Source: Ypsolopha sequella
Taxonomy: Eukaryota > Arthropoda > Insecta > Lepidoptera > Ypsolophidae
Assembly: GCA_934047225.1 (NCBI GenBank)
Contig: OW203988.1
Coordinates: forward strand, 9,768,229 to 9,832,228
Reading direction: 5' to 3'
DNA: 64,000 nucleotides
Below are positions 25,218-36,700 of this stretch, one piece after another. Made by a program: the position numbers and the translations under genes. Under the pieces are notes generated by a model. It was given only the letters and a program-made list of their open reading frames with translations, was not told the DNA's origin and ran no database searches. Position 1 is the stretch's first letter. The number at the start of each line of letters is the position of its first letter.

Positions 25218-26263
25218 ATCCCCTGTTCTAAAATTCTAAATGGAATAGGGTCAAATTTTAATTTTGGAGTCACTTGTTGCTTGATGCTATAGGTAATTGC
25301 AAATATTCTTTTGTTTACAGTTTAACTGTATACATACTTACAGTATGTACAAACAGTAAAATAGGTAATGTTATTGACAACAGCATGGTTGTTTTAAATT
25401 ATCAGACAGGGCCTTCCCTATGAAACCGCTGAATACTGCCTGAACCTGGACATTAAATAAGGCTTAGTAACTCGCGTAAAGGTTTTCAAGTTTATTAGAA
25501 TGGACTAAATTCCTACCTTTTTCTATAGCCTCTTCGCCGAAGACAAGTTCACAATAGATAACTTTTTCTCACCACTTTCACTAACGGTTAAATTTCCAAG
25601 CAATATTTCAATAAAACTATTAGTTCCTGCCCTATTTGTGTTATTTCTCACAGTTTTTGATAAACAAAATTAATTCCTGACAAAGCACAACAACATCAAA
25701 ATTGGTAGCTTCTCCATAACTGCCAGACTGCCAGCCAGAGGGGGGTGACAGTGTGGTGATAGGCTATGGTATTTTAGAACATTGTCAACAGAATGAACAA
25801 CAGCGCCATCTATTGAGCCAGTCTCAAATAAAGACAGAATTTCCATGTTTCACACGAAGGCACAAAGAGGGCGGTGTCATAGTCTGTCACAAAATCTTAA
25901 TAAATGTCCGTCCGGTCGGTTACATCTTGAATTATCAGTTTTACTGTCCCGTCGTAATTATTCTTGAGAGTTTTGTATATTTCAGTGAAGTAATTTGATT
26001 AGAGTTAAGTTAGGACTTCTACTCCTCTACAAATTAAGACTAAGAAAGTTGAGTGAAATGATTAGTGTTGAGTATTCTTACATCTCCACGAATCCCCACG
26101 TATTCTTTAAAAACTATAGTGTAGTAATTAGGGAGTGAGACTACTCCTCCACTGATTATCACGCACGATCATTCTTCGATGGCTCCCCGTAAATGTTGTG
26201 GCCAACTTGCACATTATTGTTTATGTATTTGTTGGTTATGTTTGGTGGCTAAAGGTAATGGTA

Positions 26264-26532
26264 AAGCTGTCTTTCCACCAGAGATGTGCGAAGTAGCTAA
26301 ACGATGAGCGGTGTTAAAGCTAAGCTACGAAACCTAAGCTAAGATGTGAAGCCATAGAGGATACTCTATGGGTGTAGCGGAGCGAGTAAGATGTGCTAAA
26401 ACTTGCATCCTAAACTTACCTCTGTTGCTTCAATAAGCTATGAAAATCAAACAATCCTATTGGTTGATATCATGCACATCATTCATATCATATAACTATG
26501 CAGCACAATACATCTTTGCTGGAAAGGCAGCT
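26264..26532. mobile_element. MITE with AGCTGTCTTTCCACCAGAG ends
   Basis: Left end AAGCTGTCTTTCCACCAGAG; right end CTTTGCTGGAAAGGCAGCT. About 269 bp, non-coding, immediately upstream of the 26936 gene candidate. Confidence 0.65.
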
Positions 26533-26644
26533 AAGACCTGCTGAAAGAATAATCCAATGCTTTAAACGGATAAATATGTAAGTCTGTATTTATGATTTAT
26601 GTGTGTAATTTAATATCCAAGAAATTGCCCTTGCGTTATATTTT

Positions 26645-26760
26645 TAACAGGACTATATTTAATATAAATGTTTTGTCCTTGTCTTGTTTCGATACAGAAA
26701 GAAAAGACAGAACGCTCAAATTAAGTTTATTCCTGTCAAACATTGTATTAGCGAATCTAT
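26645..26760. mobile_element. MITE family F fragment
   Basis: Partial copy with CTTGTCTTGTTTCGATACAG and AAAAGACAGAACGCTCAAAT. It explains the overlapping open frames at 26592-26929, which are not exons. Confidence 0.6.
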
Positions 26761-26935
26761 ACCATTATATTACACAAGAAAATGTCACATGTCGTCAAAA
26801 GGTATAGCCTTTTTTAAAATACTTTTAATGGCTCAACAAAGAGATATACTCTTAAATAAATTTAAATTTTTAACAGTCGGTGTAGTGTCCAAATGTGCTT
26901 ACTTAAATTATAAATCTTTAATTTTCTAGGTGTAC

Positions 26936-27700
26936 ATGTCGCATCACAAGGACAATGACAATGGAAGTAGATAAACCAACTGCACAATCTCCACCAACTA
27001 AACCACATGCTGCATCTGCCTAACCTGTTGTTGGATCACAAGCTTCTGAAGCAGTACCCTCAACATCTAAAGCTTCAATGACAAGTGCAATGCTGATAAA
27101 GCATGGTAAGTAATCGATTTCAATATTTATATATGTAGCATACGCCTGGGTAGCATACGTCCAATACGCCTGGGTAAATGTGTAAAAATGAACGACTTCA
27201 TAAACCTTGTCAGAAATATTACATTTTCTTTGACAGTTTGTCATTCTGGTGATTGTGGAACGGGTAACAGTTAATTTTTATTTTAAATATATTATGTACA
27301 TACATGAACAAGTGGAATTAGGAAGTACTTATAGTATGCGTTTGGGGTAAGAGGGTGTGTGTGTCTATGTTAGTGTGTTTGTTTGTCTGTTACCATATTT
27401 CTCCCAAAACGAATGGACTGATTTTGCAATTTTAATTCTCAACTAAATATGACAGATGGATCGGTATTATCTCAGATTCAGATGAGGTTTTTGGAATTAT
27501 GTTTTATAGCTAGACCTTTTGAATTATAATTTGAATTAGTTTTATCCACATAAAAGAAATGTATAAATATAATGAAAATTTCTACATAAAGAAAAACTAT
27601 TAAACACTATCTTTTTTTTGTATTGGTATAGTTGTTTATGTACTATTTTTCTCAAATTTCAGATTCAACAAGGCGAGTTTCAAAATAAATGTCTGCAGCT
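26936..27700 (+). pseudogene. Small two-exon gene candidate with an in-frame stop
   Basis: An exon after acceptor TTAATTTTCTAG contains ATG ATG-type starts near 26958-26963 and reads MTMEVDKPTAQSPPTKPHAA, then SA, a TAA at about 27020, and continues in the same frame through PVVGSQASEAVPSTSKASMT to a GTAAGT donor at 27107. A second exon after TCTCAAATTTCAG (27662) continues in phase with DSTRRVSK and a stop. AATAAA follows near 27853. The Ser/Pro/Thr-rich, Lys-containing peptide looks disordered. Splice signals and phase suggest a real small gene. The internal TAA makes it a pseudogene, an error, or a gene starting at a later ATG (27078). Not recognised. Confidence 0.3.
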
Positions 27701-27910
27701 GAAAGTGAGTAATTCCAAAATCTTTTTTATAACAAATTGGTGCAAAGAAATAAACCAAATATTATCAGGGAAAACCACGTTTTGGGACGACAGCGACCCT
27801 GTAAAACAAGCAACAAATGATTATTATATTAAACATAAAAAGAAGAATCATAAATAAAATAATTTATTAAGAGAAAATCTTTGTTTTATTATATTTTGAA
27901 TCTGTTTTGG

Positions 27911-28168
27911 TTATTGCAAATATACCTGCAGCTAGCCCCAGATAGAATTTTTAGATCAATGTATCTACCAACTAGGCTATATTTTGCACGTAGTAGAGAA
28001 CATATTACTTCAGTTTACTTTTTATCTTAACGTCTTTAACTAAGCCTATTAGTTAGGGACGTAGAGATAACAATGTAATCCAAAGTATTTTTTTCTCTAC
28101 GTGCAAAATATAGCCTGGTTGGTAGATACATTGAGCTAAAAATTCCGTCTGGGGCTGCCAGCAATAGC
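27911..28168. mobile_element. 258-bp palindromic element
   Basis: Arms of about 80 bp: ACCAACTAGGCTATATTTTG near the left and CAAAATATAGCCTGGTTGGT near the right, with outer GCCCCAGATAGAATTTTTAG and complement. Confidence 0.75.
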
Positions 28169-29539
28169 ATAGAGCTATATATGTATATGTATGTACGTAT
28201 GTATACACCAGACGTAGTTGAGAGCTGAACCGCTTGGCGACAGCACTAGTAATGCCCGTGAAGTTAGCGGAGTTTCGTATCTATTCCCAGTAGTACATTA
28301 TACTTCCCAGTACATTATACTTATCTATGGTCTGACAGTCACAGTACTCACAGCCAGACCCAACTGGCCGCAAATTGGAAAACAAGGTTTTTTGACCAAT
28401 CAACAGATAGCAGAATTTTATCCTACATCATGATATCGTTTTCTTCTCTAAACTGCTGCCGTTAATTCGAGAGAATGATGACAGATGGAGTGTGGCGATA
28501 TTTCGAAAAAATACTACAAGTCAACAAGAGCTTCTTCACGACAAAAATAAATAAAGGCACGTTAAAAAAATATCAACGGTACAACAAATGGGACGAAATA
28601 AATCCAAATCATGGTTATTTAAACTTTTTTTTATAAATAAAAACCCTGGAATAGAATATATATACGATCTTATTATTTGGTAAGGTATATCAGTTTTATA
28701 ATACGACAACACTGCCTTACACCGCAGATATTATAAACCTTTTTCTGAAATGACGATTCAAAAAGTCGAGGATTCATACTGCAGGCATTATGGTTGTTGA
28801 TTTGACAGAAATAACTTGACAGTATCGCGAATAGACAACTTTTCGCCAAAAATAATATTTTTTGCGCTTTTTTTAACTTTTACGTAGAAATTGAGTCAGC
28901 TGATTCATTAAGTTTTGTACTAGGAAGTGGAAAATATATACGACAAAAATAGTTTTTATTAACAAATGGGACCTTTTAACGATATACAATCTACACTGAA
29001 ATCATCATGATAAATATAAAATATTGAAATGCAAAACAGTAAAAAAAAGGTTTTATCCCCTGACATTTGCAAACGTCACCATTCTCTCGAATGAACGGCC
29101 GGAGATAGGTATATACCATAGATACGAAAACCCATCTTTTGTAGAGCAGCACTAGAGTTATCAGTTATTTAGATTAGGGACCAATATATAGGCGGCCAGT
29201 TCGCTGCTGTACCTGTTGGCACAAATGAATGAAGCGTTGGGGCTGTCGGTCACTTATATCATAACTTGGGTTTTTCGAGATACGATAAGACTCGTCATCG
29301 TATGGCCTTTATTTGTTACTGTGTTTTTTTGTCCTAAAATGTCCTAAGAATCTTTAAGACACATTCTATTTTAGAGTCAAATAAAACATCAAATATGATT
29401 GAAGGTGATATTAAAATGTTAGATTTAGCTCCGCCATTTGGATAGCTTTAGGGCGTGGGGTGCATTTTTGGCCCTGTGGAAACTCTCTCATCGATGGGGT
29501 AACTAATTCATTTTAGAAATAATTACTGTAAGGCTAAAG
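28169..29539. other. Gene-free stretch
   Basis: Contains a short inverted pair (TTAATTCGAGAGAATGATGA near 28455 and ACCATTCTCTCGAATGAACG near 29078) that may bound a decayed element. Nothing coding. Confidence 0.45.
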
Positions 29540-30680
29540 TACACACTTTCGGCGATACAGAAAGGATAAGTTTGTATGGTTGGTCCAACTTCTGCATGCA
29601 ATGTTGTGTCGCGGTAAAGGGTGAAGATACGGAGTTCTTCAGTGTCAGCTGCGGAGTCAAGCAAAGCTGCGTGCTGTCGTCCACTCTCTTTACCTTTTAC
29701 TTTGCAATGGTAGTTCGGGAAGCCTTGCAATCTTTATCTGAAGGTATTCGTATTCGCTTTCGCACTGACGCGACGGCATTGTTCTCAACCTAGCCAGACT
29801 GAAAGCATACACCCGTATAACTCCCTCTACGCATACACCAAAGTGTGTCTTACCACCATACCGGAGATAAATACGCAAGCGACTTATGTTTTATGGCGAT
29901 ATCCTCAGATGGTCTACCTCGCTTAATATCGAGCCTCGATGAGATATGTCGACGTTTTTGCCTCGAAATCAGTGTTAAGAAAACTGAAGTAATGGTTCTA
30001 AACACTCTTAATGCGCCAGTCAATATAAAAATTTGGAGAATATGATTACATCCAAGTGCCATCTTGACAACGAAGTCAACAGCAGAATAAGTACAGCTGC
30101 TGCAAGGCGTTACGGTCACATAACCTAAAGCTCCATACGAAGGTCTCTGTGTACATGGCTATATTTTTGCCAAATCTTGTGTATGCCTGCAAATTGTGGT
30201 GTCTATACCGCAAGCATATCCGCACATTGGATAGGTTCCACTTCAAATGCTTACGTGACATCTAGAGTATCCACTGGTCGGACCGTGTAAGAATTATGGA
30301 AGTTCTGCGACGTTCTAATGTCGGTGGGTTTGAGGCCTATCTAATGAGTCGTCAGCTGCGATGGTGTGGCCACGTTTTCCGAATGTCTGATGACGGTGGC
30401 TAAGCGCATCTTCTACTCCGAACTGCAGGAAGAGAAACAGAAACAAAGCGGCCAACTCCTGCGATATAACAATGTGCTTATAATCGCCACATGAAGAGAT
30501 CTTAGCTCGACATAAAGCAAGACCAGCTTATGGCCCAACTGCCAGTGGCCATTAATTATAACATAGTTGGAGGAGTGCTGACGTGTAGTGAATGTGGTTG
30601 CACGTTCCCTGCAAAGATCGGCTACGTCAGTCACGTGAGGTTTCAACAGCGACGCTCTCAGCAGCATGACCAAAAACGGT
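29540..30680 (+). mobile_element. Decayed non-LTR retrotransposon (RT to C-terminal zinc finger)
   Basis: Broken pieces in several frames follow the order of an endonuclease-reverse transcriptase: GVKQSCVLSSTLFTFYFAMV (palm), IRIRFRTDATALF, FCLEISVKKTEVMVLN, then [34 protein letters not shown], and a C2H2-like end CSECGCTFPAKIGYVSH. There are stops and frameshifts throughout, including a TAG after CLRDI. The catalytic ADD is lost. It is an old inactive copy. Confidence 0.8.
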
Positions 30681-31029
30681 CAAGAAGTATTGATTGATAT
30701 TAAATGAATGTATATAGGCTATTGATTTGGTTCATAACTTGCTTCATATGAATATTAGTATACATGACGCTTACTCCAAAACGTAGCATACAAAAAATAC
30801 CAATTAAAGAAGGAGTTATGCCCTTTTTATATGTCCTAAAATTCCTAAAAATGGAAGTGCTTGTACCTACCTACTTGGATGGCGTACCCCACTCCTTCAA
30901 CGCTCCGCCAAAGCTGAGTCAATTTCGTCATATCTGTCGTACACTAGACGTTTTCAAAGTATCTTTAATAAAACGATAAAATTACGATTGTGAATACAAC
31001 TTACCCTGAGACGAAAGTCGCAGACAAAA

Positions 31030-31400
31030 TCAACAGCCTGTATATCTTTCATCTATAACATAAGAGCTACGTCTTGTCGGTGGAGTCACTGCCATTCTTC
31101 TCTATATTCTGCTAACGATTTGTCCTCTTGATACATACACTTTGTCCTTCACTTGATTAAAGTAGGTGCGTCTGTCTTCCTCGTTATTTTTTCTCCTCAA
31201 GTTGATTGAGGTTGAGGACGTCAACCTTCTGTCATGTCGAATAAAGTGTCCTATCATCTTTGCTTTTATATTTGAAATGGTTTTTAACTAGATAACGTCT
31301 TTTTGTTCCTCTACGATTCTCAGCACTTCCTCATTTTCTTCTTCTCCATCCAGCTAATAATTTCCATCCTCATCCAGCACCACATTTCAAACGCCCCCAA
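31030..31400 (-). mobile_element. Decayed LINE fragment, minus strand
   Basis: Antisense pieces such as AATAAAGTGTCCTATCATCT and TTCCTCATTTTCTTCTTCTC resemble the RT region of endonuclease-RT elements. Strongly decayed. Confidence 0.35.
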
Positions 31401-31670
31401 GTTATAAGTCTTAGTATATTACTATATCTTTATGTATGTAAAAATCCAAATTTTAGGACAGGGTAGGGTACAAAGAGTATTCAAGTCCCTTAGCTTTTTC
31501 ATCTACTTTCATCTAATTAAAAACCTATTAAATTTTGTTGGTTAACAGTTTGAAATGTAATGGATAGCGAAGCGAGTTAGGTTTATATGTAAACAAAATA
31601 AAGGAGCCGAGCGAAGTGAGGCAACCCACCCTAGGATTAACAGAATTCTTCATATACATGAAAATCCATC

Positions 31671-31778
31671 TTATTTCTCCGGCACCTGTCCTATGATTGC
31701 CGGTTCCGGCAGCTGAGCCATAGCACTTCTAAAACCTGTTTTGGCTTTATGGGCTAAGTTCCTTTTGCGTTTCGACAT
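31671..31778 (-). CDS. Short basic reading frame divergent from mRpL47
   Basis: A 36-codon frame (35 residues plus stop) reading away from mRpL47, with 111 bp between the two start codons. The peptide begins MSKRKRNLAHKAKTGFRSAM and ends PEPAIIGQVPEK. It is rich in Lys/Arg at the N-terminus and Pro/Ile toward the end. The ATG has A at -3. It lies between LINE debris (31030-31400) and the mRpL47 promoter. It could be a genuine microprotein, or the first exon of a longer gene if splicing occurs at the CAG|GTGCCG near codon 31. I saw no convincing continuation exon. Function unknown. Confidence 0.4.
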   Translation of the reverse strand: MSKRKRNLAHKAKTGFRSAMAQLPEPAIIGQVPEK

Positions 31779-31889
31779 TTTGAAAGAAAAACCGATAAAA
31801 AATTGTCTATGGTGAAATTCTAACCTTAAAATTGGGCCAAATTGCCAATAAAATAAATATTTTATATAAGTCCAAATCCAAGTTTAACC
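31779..31889. promoter_or_regulatory. Possible shared (bidirectional) promoter of mRpL47
   Basis: The 111-bp gap between the mRpL47 ATG and the ATG of the divergent 35-residue frame must hold both 5' UTRs if the short frame is real. It is AT-rich and has no clear TATA box at a sensible distance. That would suit a housekeeping, divergent promoter, but the call is inference from spacing only. Confidence 0.3.
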
Positions 31890-32645
31890 ATGAATTTAAT
31901 TCGAAATGTAATCGGCTTATGCCGTCGCACACATGGGATCTTGAATGGAAACATTCCTGCAATTGTAAATAAAAGTTTCCATTCATCCAGTTCTCTTCGT
32001 GTTTTGATGCAGTTTTTTGACGACAAGAAGAATTGGGGTGAAAATAATATCAGAGTCGGCAGAGCGTGGAGATTGGACGAACTACGTATAAAATCTAATA
32101 CAGACCTACACAAGCTTTGGTACATATTATTGAAAGAACGAAATATGCTATACACAATGGAACATGAATGTAATGAGAAAGTTAAACTGTTTCCTAATCC
32201 TGAGCGGATTGATAAGGTACAGGAGTCGATGAATAACATTGAAGCTGTGGTTAGGGAACGCAATATTGCCTATTATGAGTTAGAAACGGGTGAAACAGGG
32301 GAGCGTCCTGTGGAAGATGTTGTCAACCTCTTTGGTTTGCCTGAGAAGTATGAGAAACGTGAATATTTTATACCAAAGTTCATGAACAGCCGATGGGTGC
32401 GACCCTATTTAGAACATGGCATGATCAACAGTTTTGCAGTCAGACGATTCTACAGATATTACCAGGAAAAGTTACATAATGAAAGAAGGAAGGCCAGGAA
32501 CCGAGACTTCAATCATGTTCAAAAGCTATTGAAACACTTCCCCAATATGGATTTAGAGAAATTAAAGATGGAATATCCAGATGTAGATATTGAAAAAGCT
32601 AAGAGAACTAAAAAGGCTAGAGGGCATTGCGTCCCATTGTATTAA
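31890..32645 (+). CDS. mRpL47: Mitochondrial ribosomal protein L47 (uL29m)
   Basis: Single uninterrupted frame of 251 codons. uL29m is a component of the mitochondrial large ribosomal subunit, near the peptide exit tunnel. Residues 54-95 carry the family signature: VGRAWRLDELRIKS followed by DLHKLWYILLKERNML, matching the uL29 helical hairpin of animal MRPL47. Length is close to that of vertebrate MRPL47 (about 250). The first ~40 residues are basic, Ser-rich and poor in acids, as expected of a mitochondrial presequence. The C-terminus is Lys/Arg-rich. The start is the first ATG of the frame and has A at -3. No intron is visible. An AATAAA lies at 32874-32879, about 230 nt past the stop. The next gene downstream converges on it. 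Identification rests on recognising the motif and is strong. Confidence 0.93.
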   Translation: MNLIRNVIGLCRRTHGILNGNIPAIVNKSFHSSSSLRVLMQFFDDKKNWGENNIRVGRAWRLDELRIKSNTDLHKLWYILLKERNMLYTMEHECNEKVKLFPNPERIDKVQESMNNIEAVVRERNIAYYELETGETGERPVEDVVNLFGLPEKYEKREYFIPKFMNSRWVRPYLEHGMINSFAVRRFYRYYQEKLHNERRKARNRDFNHVQKLLKHFPNMDLEKLKMEYPDVDIEKAKRTKKARGHCVPLY

Positions 32646-32873
32646 CTTATAATGTAGATTTAATATAGTTTGTAATAAGTAATTATTTTGCAGTTTTCTT
32701 TTTGAGCTAAAGTCTACATGTCTCACTTGCGAAACATGTGATTTTGAACACTATCAGAAACGAAATCTGGTAGTGGGGAACAAGTTGTTGTTTTAGAAAC
32801 CATCTAAATGTCTGTTTCACTAACCTCACCTAGTTATGAGGCCTAAATAATTTAAGAGTGCTGCATTTGCCAA

Positions 32874-32879
32874 AATAAA
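32874..32879 (+). terminator. Probable polyadenylation signal of mRpL47
   Basis: A canonical AATAAA hexamer in an A-rich stretch 229 nt after the mRpL47 stop. It is the first such hexamer on the plus strand after the gene. Confidence 0.5.
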
Positions 32880-33119
32880 AATTTAATTTAATTGAAAATG
32901 AAATAAATAAGAGATCTCAAATATTTAGGCATCTGATTTAGGAATCATAGTAAAAATAGGCAATATGGTTTCTTAGAAAATATACTTTTGTGTTTTTAAA
33001 CACAATAAACATTAGGTTAAGTAGAAAAATGAAATTATATTTAGAAATGGTCCATACAAATCTTCTATTCAGATTCAGTATAAAAATAACAGCAACTGTT
33101 ATGACAACAATAACATGAT

Positions 33120-33784
33120 TCACATTGCTAGCAATCCTACATGCTTAAAAACATCTAAAATATCTGGTAACTCTCCCTCTCTTTTCAAATGATGGAATAT
33201 CAACACCAACTCTTGTAATGCTTGGTAAATTGATCTGTATTTCTTGATGAAATGCTCTGATACTGAATAAGAATATCCATCTGGTATTTCTATAACTTTG
33301 TCATTTATTACTCCATTTTTTTCCAATTCCTCATTCAATTCTTCAAGTTTCTCCTGTACACCTTGAACACTGTATGCTTCTAAATAAGATTGTAGAACAA
33401 TTAACAAGGTCTGAACCACATGATTCTGATCCATCTTAGTATCTGAAGTTATTGTACAATTTTCTTCTTGTTTTGGATAAATTATTTTATCACACTCTGT
33501 GGAAGTATTCATTGTTTTCCAAGTATTACATTTCTTTAGAAGGTACCGTAACTTCTTTCTTATTCTCTTTGGTTTGTTTATTGGGAGACCAATAGTTTCC
33601 AACACATTTTTACTTTCAGGGAGCTCTTTCCATCTTTCCGTTTTTACAAATTCAGTAATGATTTTCAAAATATCATCTTCTTTTGTTGATAGAATAGCCT
33701 TTATGTGTAAACTTCCAATCAAGTAGGTCATGTAATAGGGTTGTATGGCTTCCAATACCTTTATAACACTCTCATTTGGTAGCT
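33120..33784 (-). CDS. Exon 6 (last) of the 622-residue gene
   Basis: 665 nt with 220 residues and a TGA stop. The acceptor is TACTATTTCAG. It encodes a Lys/Glu-rich helical C-terminal region (NKPKRIRKKLRYLLKK; EKLEELNEELEKNG) ending FKHVGLLAM. The same frame stays open upstream of the acceptor to an ATG at 33803, but the phase match with exon 5 shows the splice is used. Confidence 0.82.
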
Positions 33785-36700
33785 CTGAAATAGTAAAAGA
33801 CAAAGTTTATAAAAACAAACTAAGAATTTGTGTTTAAAATACTTTCTTACCTTTTCACAATAATTTTTTAATATAGTTTTGGTTGATTAAAAACTAATAA
33901 TAAAAGGTAAAAATAATAATTTAACTCAAGATATATTTCGGGCCCCACTGGCCCCTCAGAATCTCAACTGATGCCGGGCCCAGTGGGGCCCGAAATATAT
34001 CTCGAGTTAAATTATTATTTTTACCTTTTATTATTAGTTTTTAATCAACCAAAACTACATTAAAAATCTCATAAAAAAGAGACAAATATATATTGATCAA
34101 ATAATTTTTTAATAATTATTCAACACAGCAAATTCTATTTACCTACAAATAGTTTGTAGAACTCCCTTGCAAATGTTGAGCAGTATTTTGCTGTGTTTGG
34201 ATAATCACTGTTTGAATTGGTCTCGCATGTATAGAATGTTTGGATGATAGTGTTGAGCCACGTCTGTAAAAAACAACAATACAATATTGCAATAACTTAT
34301 TACATCAAGATTTGTTTGAAGAGTTCTGTGGCAACAGAGAAACCCTAGTACCTAAGATTCTGTGTCTCTCTATAAGTCCATTCTATTTTCAAAATTCATT
34401 TCAAATTTATCTATGCGGATGATATTGCTATAACCAGCCAGCACAACTCGTTTCACTTCTCTGAAGAGACACTGACCAAAGACTTGCAAGTACTCCAAGT
34501 ATATTTTAAAAAATGGCACCTAGTACCTAGTGCAAGTAAGACCGAGGTCGCTACCTTTCATCTTAACAATAAGGAAGCAAAATATCAACCCAATGTTTCC
34601 TTTGCCGGTGCGAATCTTAGGTACAACCCCCTCCCTAAGTACTTGGGCATTACATTGGACAGGGCGCTAACCTTTGGTCAGCACATCTACAAGCTGAGAA
34701 AGAAGCTCGAGTCCCGTAACAACATTCTGCACAAACTCACGAGTACTTCATGGGGAGCAGGCGCTGACGTACTTCGGACGACAGGCCTTAGCCTGGTGTA
34801 CTCGACTGCGGAATATTGCTCTCCAGTGTGGCTCAACAGTGCTCACGTGCACCATGTGGATGTGGAACTAAATAAAACTATGAGGTGTATATCAGGTACC
34901 ATCCAATCAACACCACTACAATGGTTACCTGCCCTTAGTCACATTCCACCTCCACATCTAAGAAGACAGCACGCCCTCGTGAGAGAGGCGCTAAAGATCC
35001 GAGCAAACCCTAGCCTACCAGCATATAATGAGTTCTTCCACCCAACAGCGAATCGCTTGAAGTCGAGACATCCACCATCACAGACCGCAGAATGTCTTCT
35101 ACAGGACAACATCGGCATCCCTGAATCCTGGAGAAAGGAATGGCAGACGAATCCTCCTCCAAATCTGGGCACTACCATCATTGATCCCACAAAGAAACCA
35201 GAAGGGTTCGCTCTTCCCCGTAGATCCTGGTGCCTTCTTAACAGGCTCCGTTGCGGCCATGGTCGTACCGGAGAGTACATGCACCGATGTGGGTGGAGAA
35301 CATCACCAGCCTGCGACTGCGGTGCCGAGGTGCAAAATGTGGACCACATCATCCCAAGAATGCCCAACCCGAAAGTTTAATGGAAATATTTCTGACCTGT
35401 TCATCCTTACAGAAGACGCAGCTGAATGGCTAAAGACATCCCCAATAATATTATGAACGACTAGTAAAGTTTTACAAGCCATACGATTAAATAAATAAAA
35501 GTCCATTCTAAACTGAAGGATGGCTGGGTCTATTGAGCTGAAATTGACATGTAGGTGTCAGTAGGACCCAGGAAAAAATTTGGAATTTAAATCATCAAAT
35601 AATTTGGGTTTATGTGGGTTGCCAAATGAAGTATATTTTCAAGAGGAATAATCTGCATTGAAGTTATATAGTGTTTTTAGTACTTATGGTATATAGTGTT
35701 TTTAGTACTTTATATAGACACTGTCAGACTTTTAATTGAGTAGCCACTTACACTCATAATTTTAACATATTTTTTCGGATATCCCAAGTGCACAAACTGC
35801 ACAAAGAGCTGCAATATTTGTCGACAGTTGTTGTTAACAGCCCCGGTGTACAGCACATTATCTGACCAGAGAATGTATGCCATAAGGGGTCTGTTAGACC
35901 TCATGATGTGGCGCCCTTGGTTACTGGTATGCCTGGAAACAAAGAAAAACGTTTTATTACCTTTGTGAACAGAAAATGGAAATAAATTGAGATCATAAGT
36001 TATAAAATGATGATTGATAAAGAAACAGCAATATTTTATCCATTATTCCATACCTGGAGTGCCAGATAGCCAGATCAAACTGCAGGAGCTCAATTATGCT
36101 TTCAAGTACCGCCATAAGCCTGTCAATCCTGTCCGTCCGGTACAGCAGTTCAAATATTTCACACTTCCCTTTCTGCCAATGCAAAGCTTTTACAGATTGT
36201 CTCATTTCTACTGGGAGGTTTTCATATTTGTCTACCAGAGGTTCATCTTTGCTCGCTGGACTAATTTCATATTCTAATCTATTCATGCAGTACTTCACTA
36301 TACCTTTATCACAGCCAAAGTCTGATCTATTTGTAAATGTATTATCTTTAAGGTCCAAAGGTGAAGTCAAGAAATTATTGTAGCATTTTCTGAGACGTTT
36401 GCTCAGGCATGGTGGATGAATACTGAAGTTTTGAAACAGTAAGTCTTGGCAGTCGTCTATCAGAGATTTTATGGTATAACCAGCATAAGGATCTTCATGA
36501 GCATTCTGAAAGAATAAATATTGGATTTAACTTATTATTCAGTCCCACATTAATATAAACCAGTCCCAAATGAAACCGTCCCTTGTCCCCAACATCGAAT
36601 GTTATATCCAAAGATTTTCACAATTTGGAAATCGTTTTGCACCATGGCTGGCACACTACCTAAGCAAATTGTGCAGCACAGCCTTACGATAGCTCAGTGG

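Noticed and set aside
26592..26929. Two overlapping plus frames upstream of the small gene candidate, considered as exons
   Set aside because: Covered by a MITE family F fragment and out of phase with the acceptor at 26936.
31862..32263. 133-codon open frame antisense to mRpL47
   Set aside because: Complete overlap with a recognised gene; it is a shadow of mRpL47 codons.
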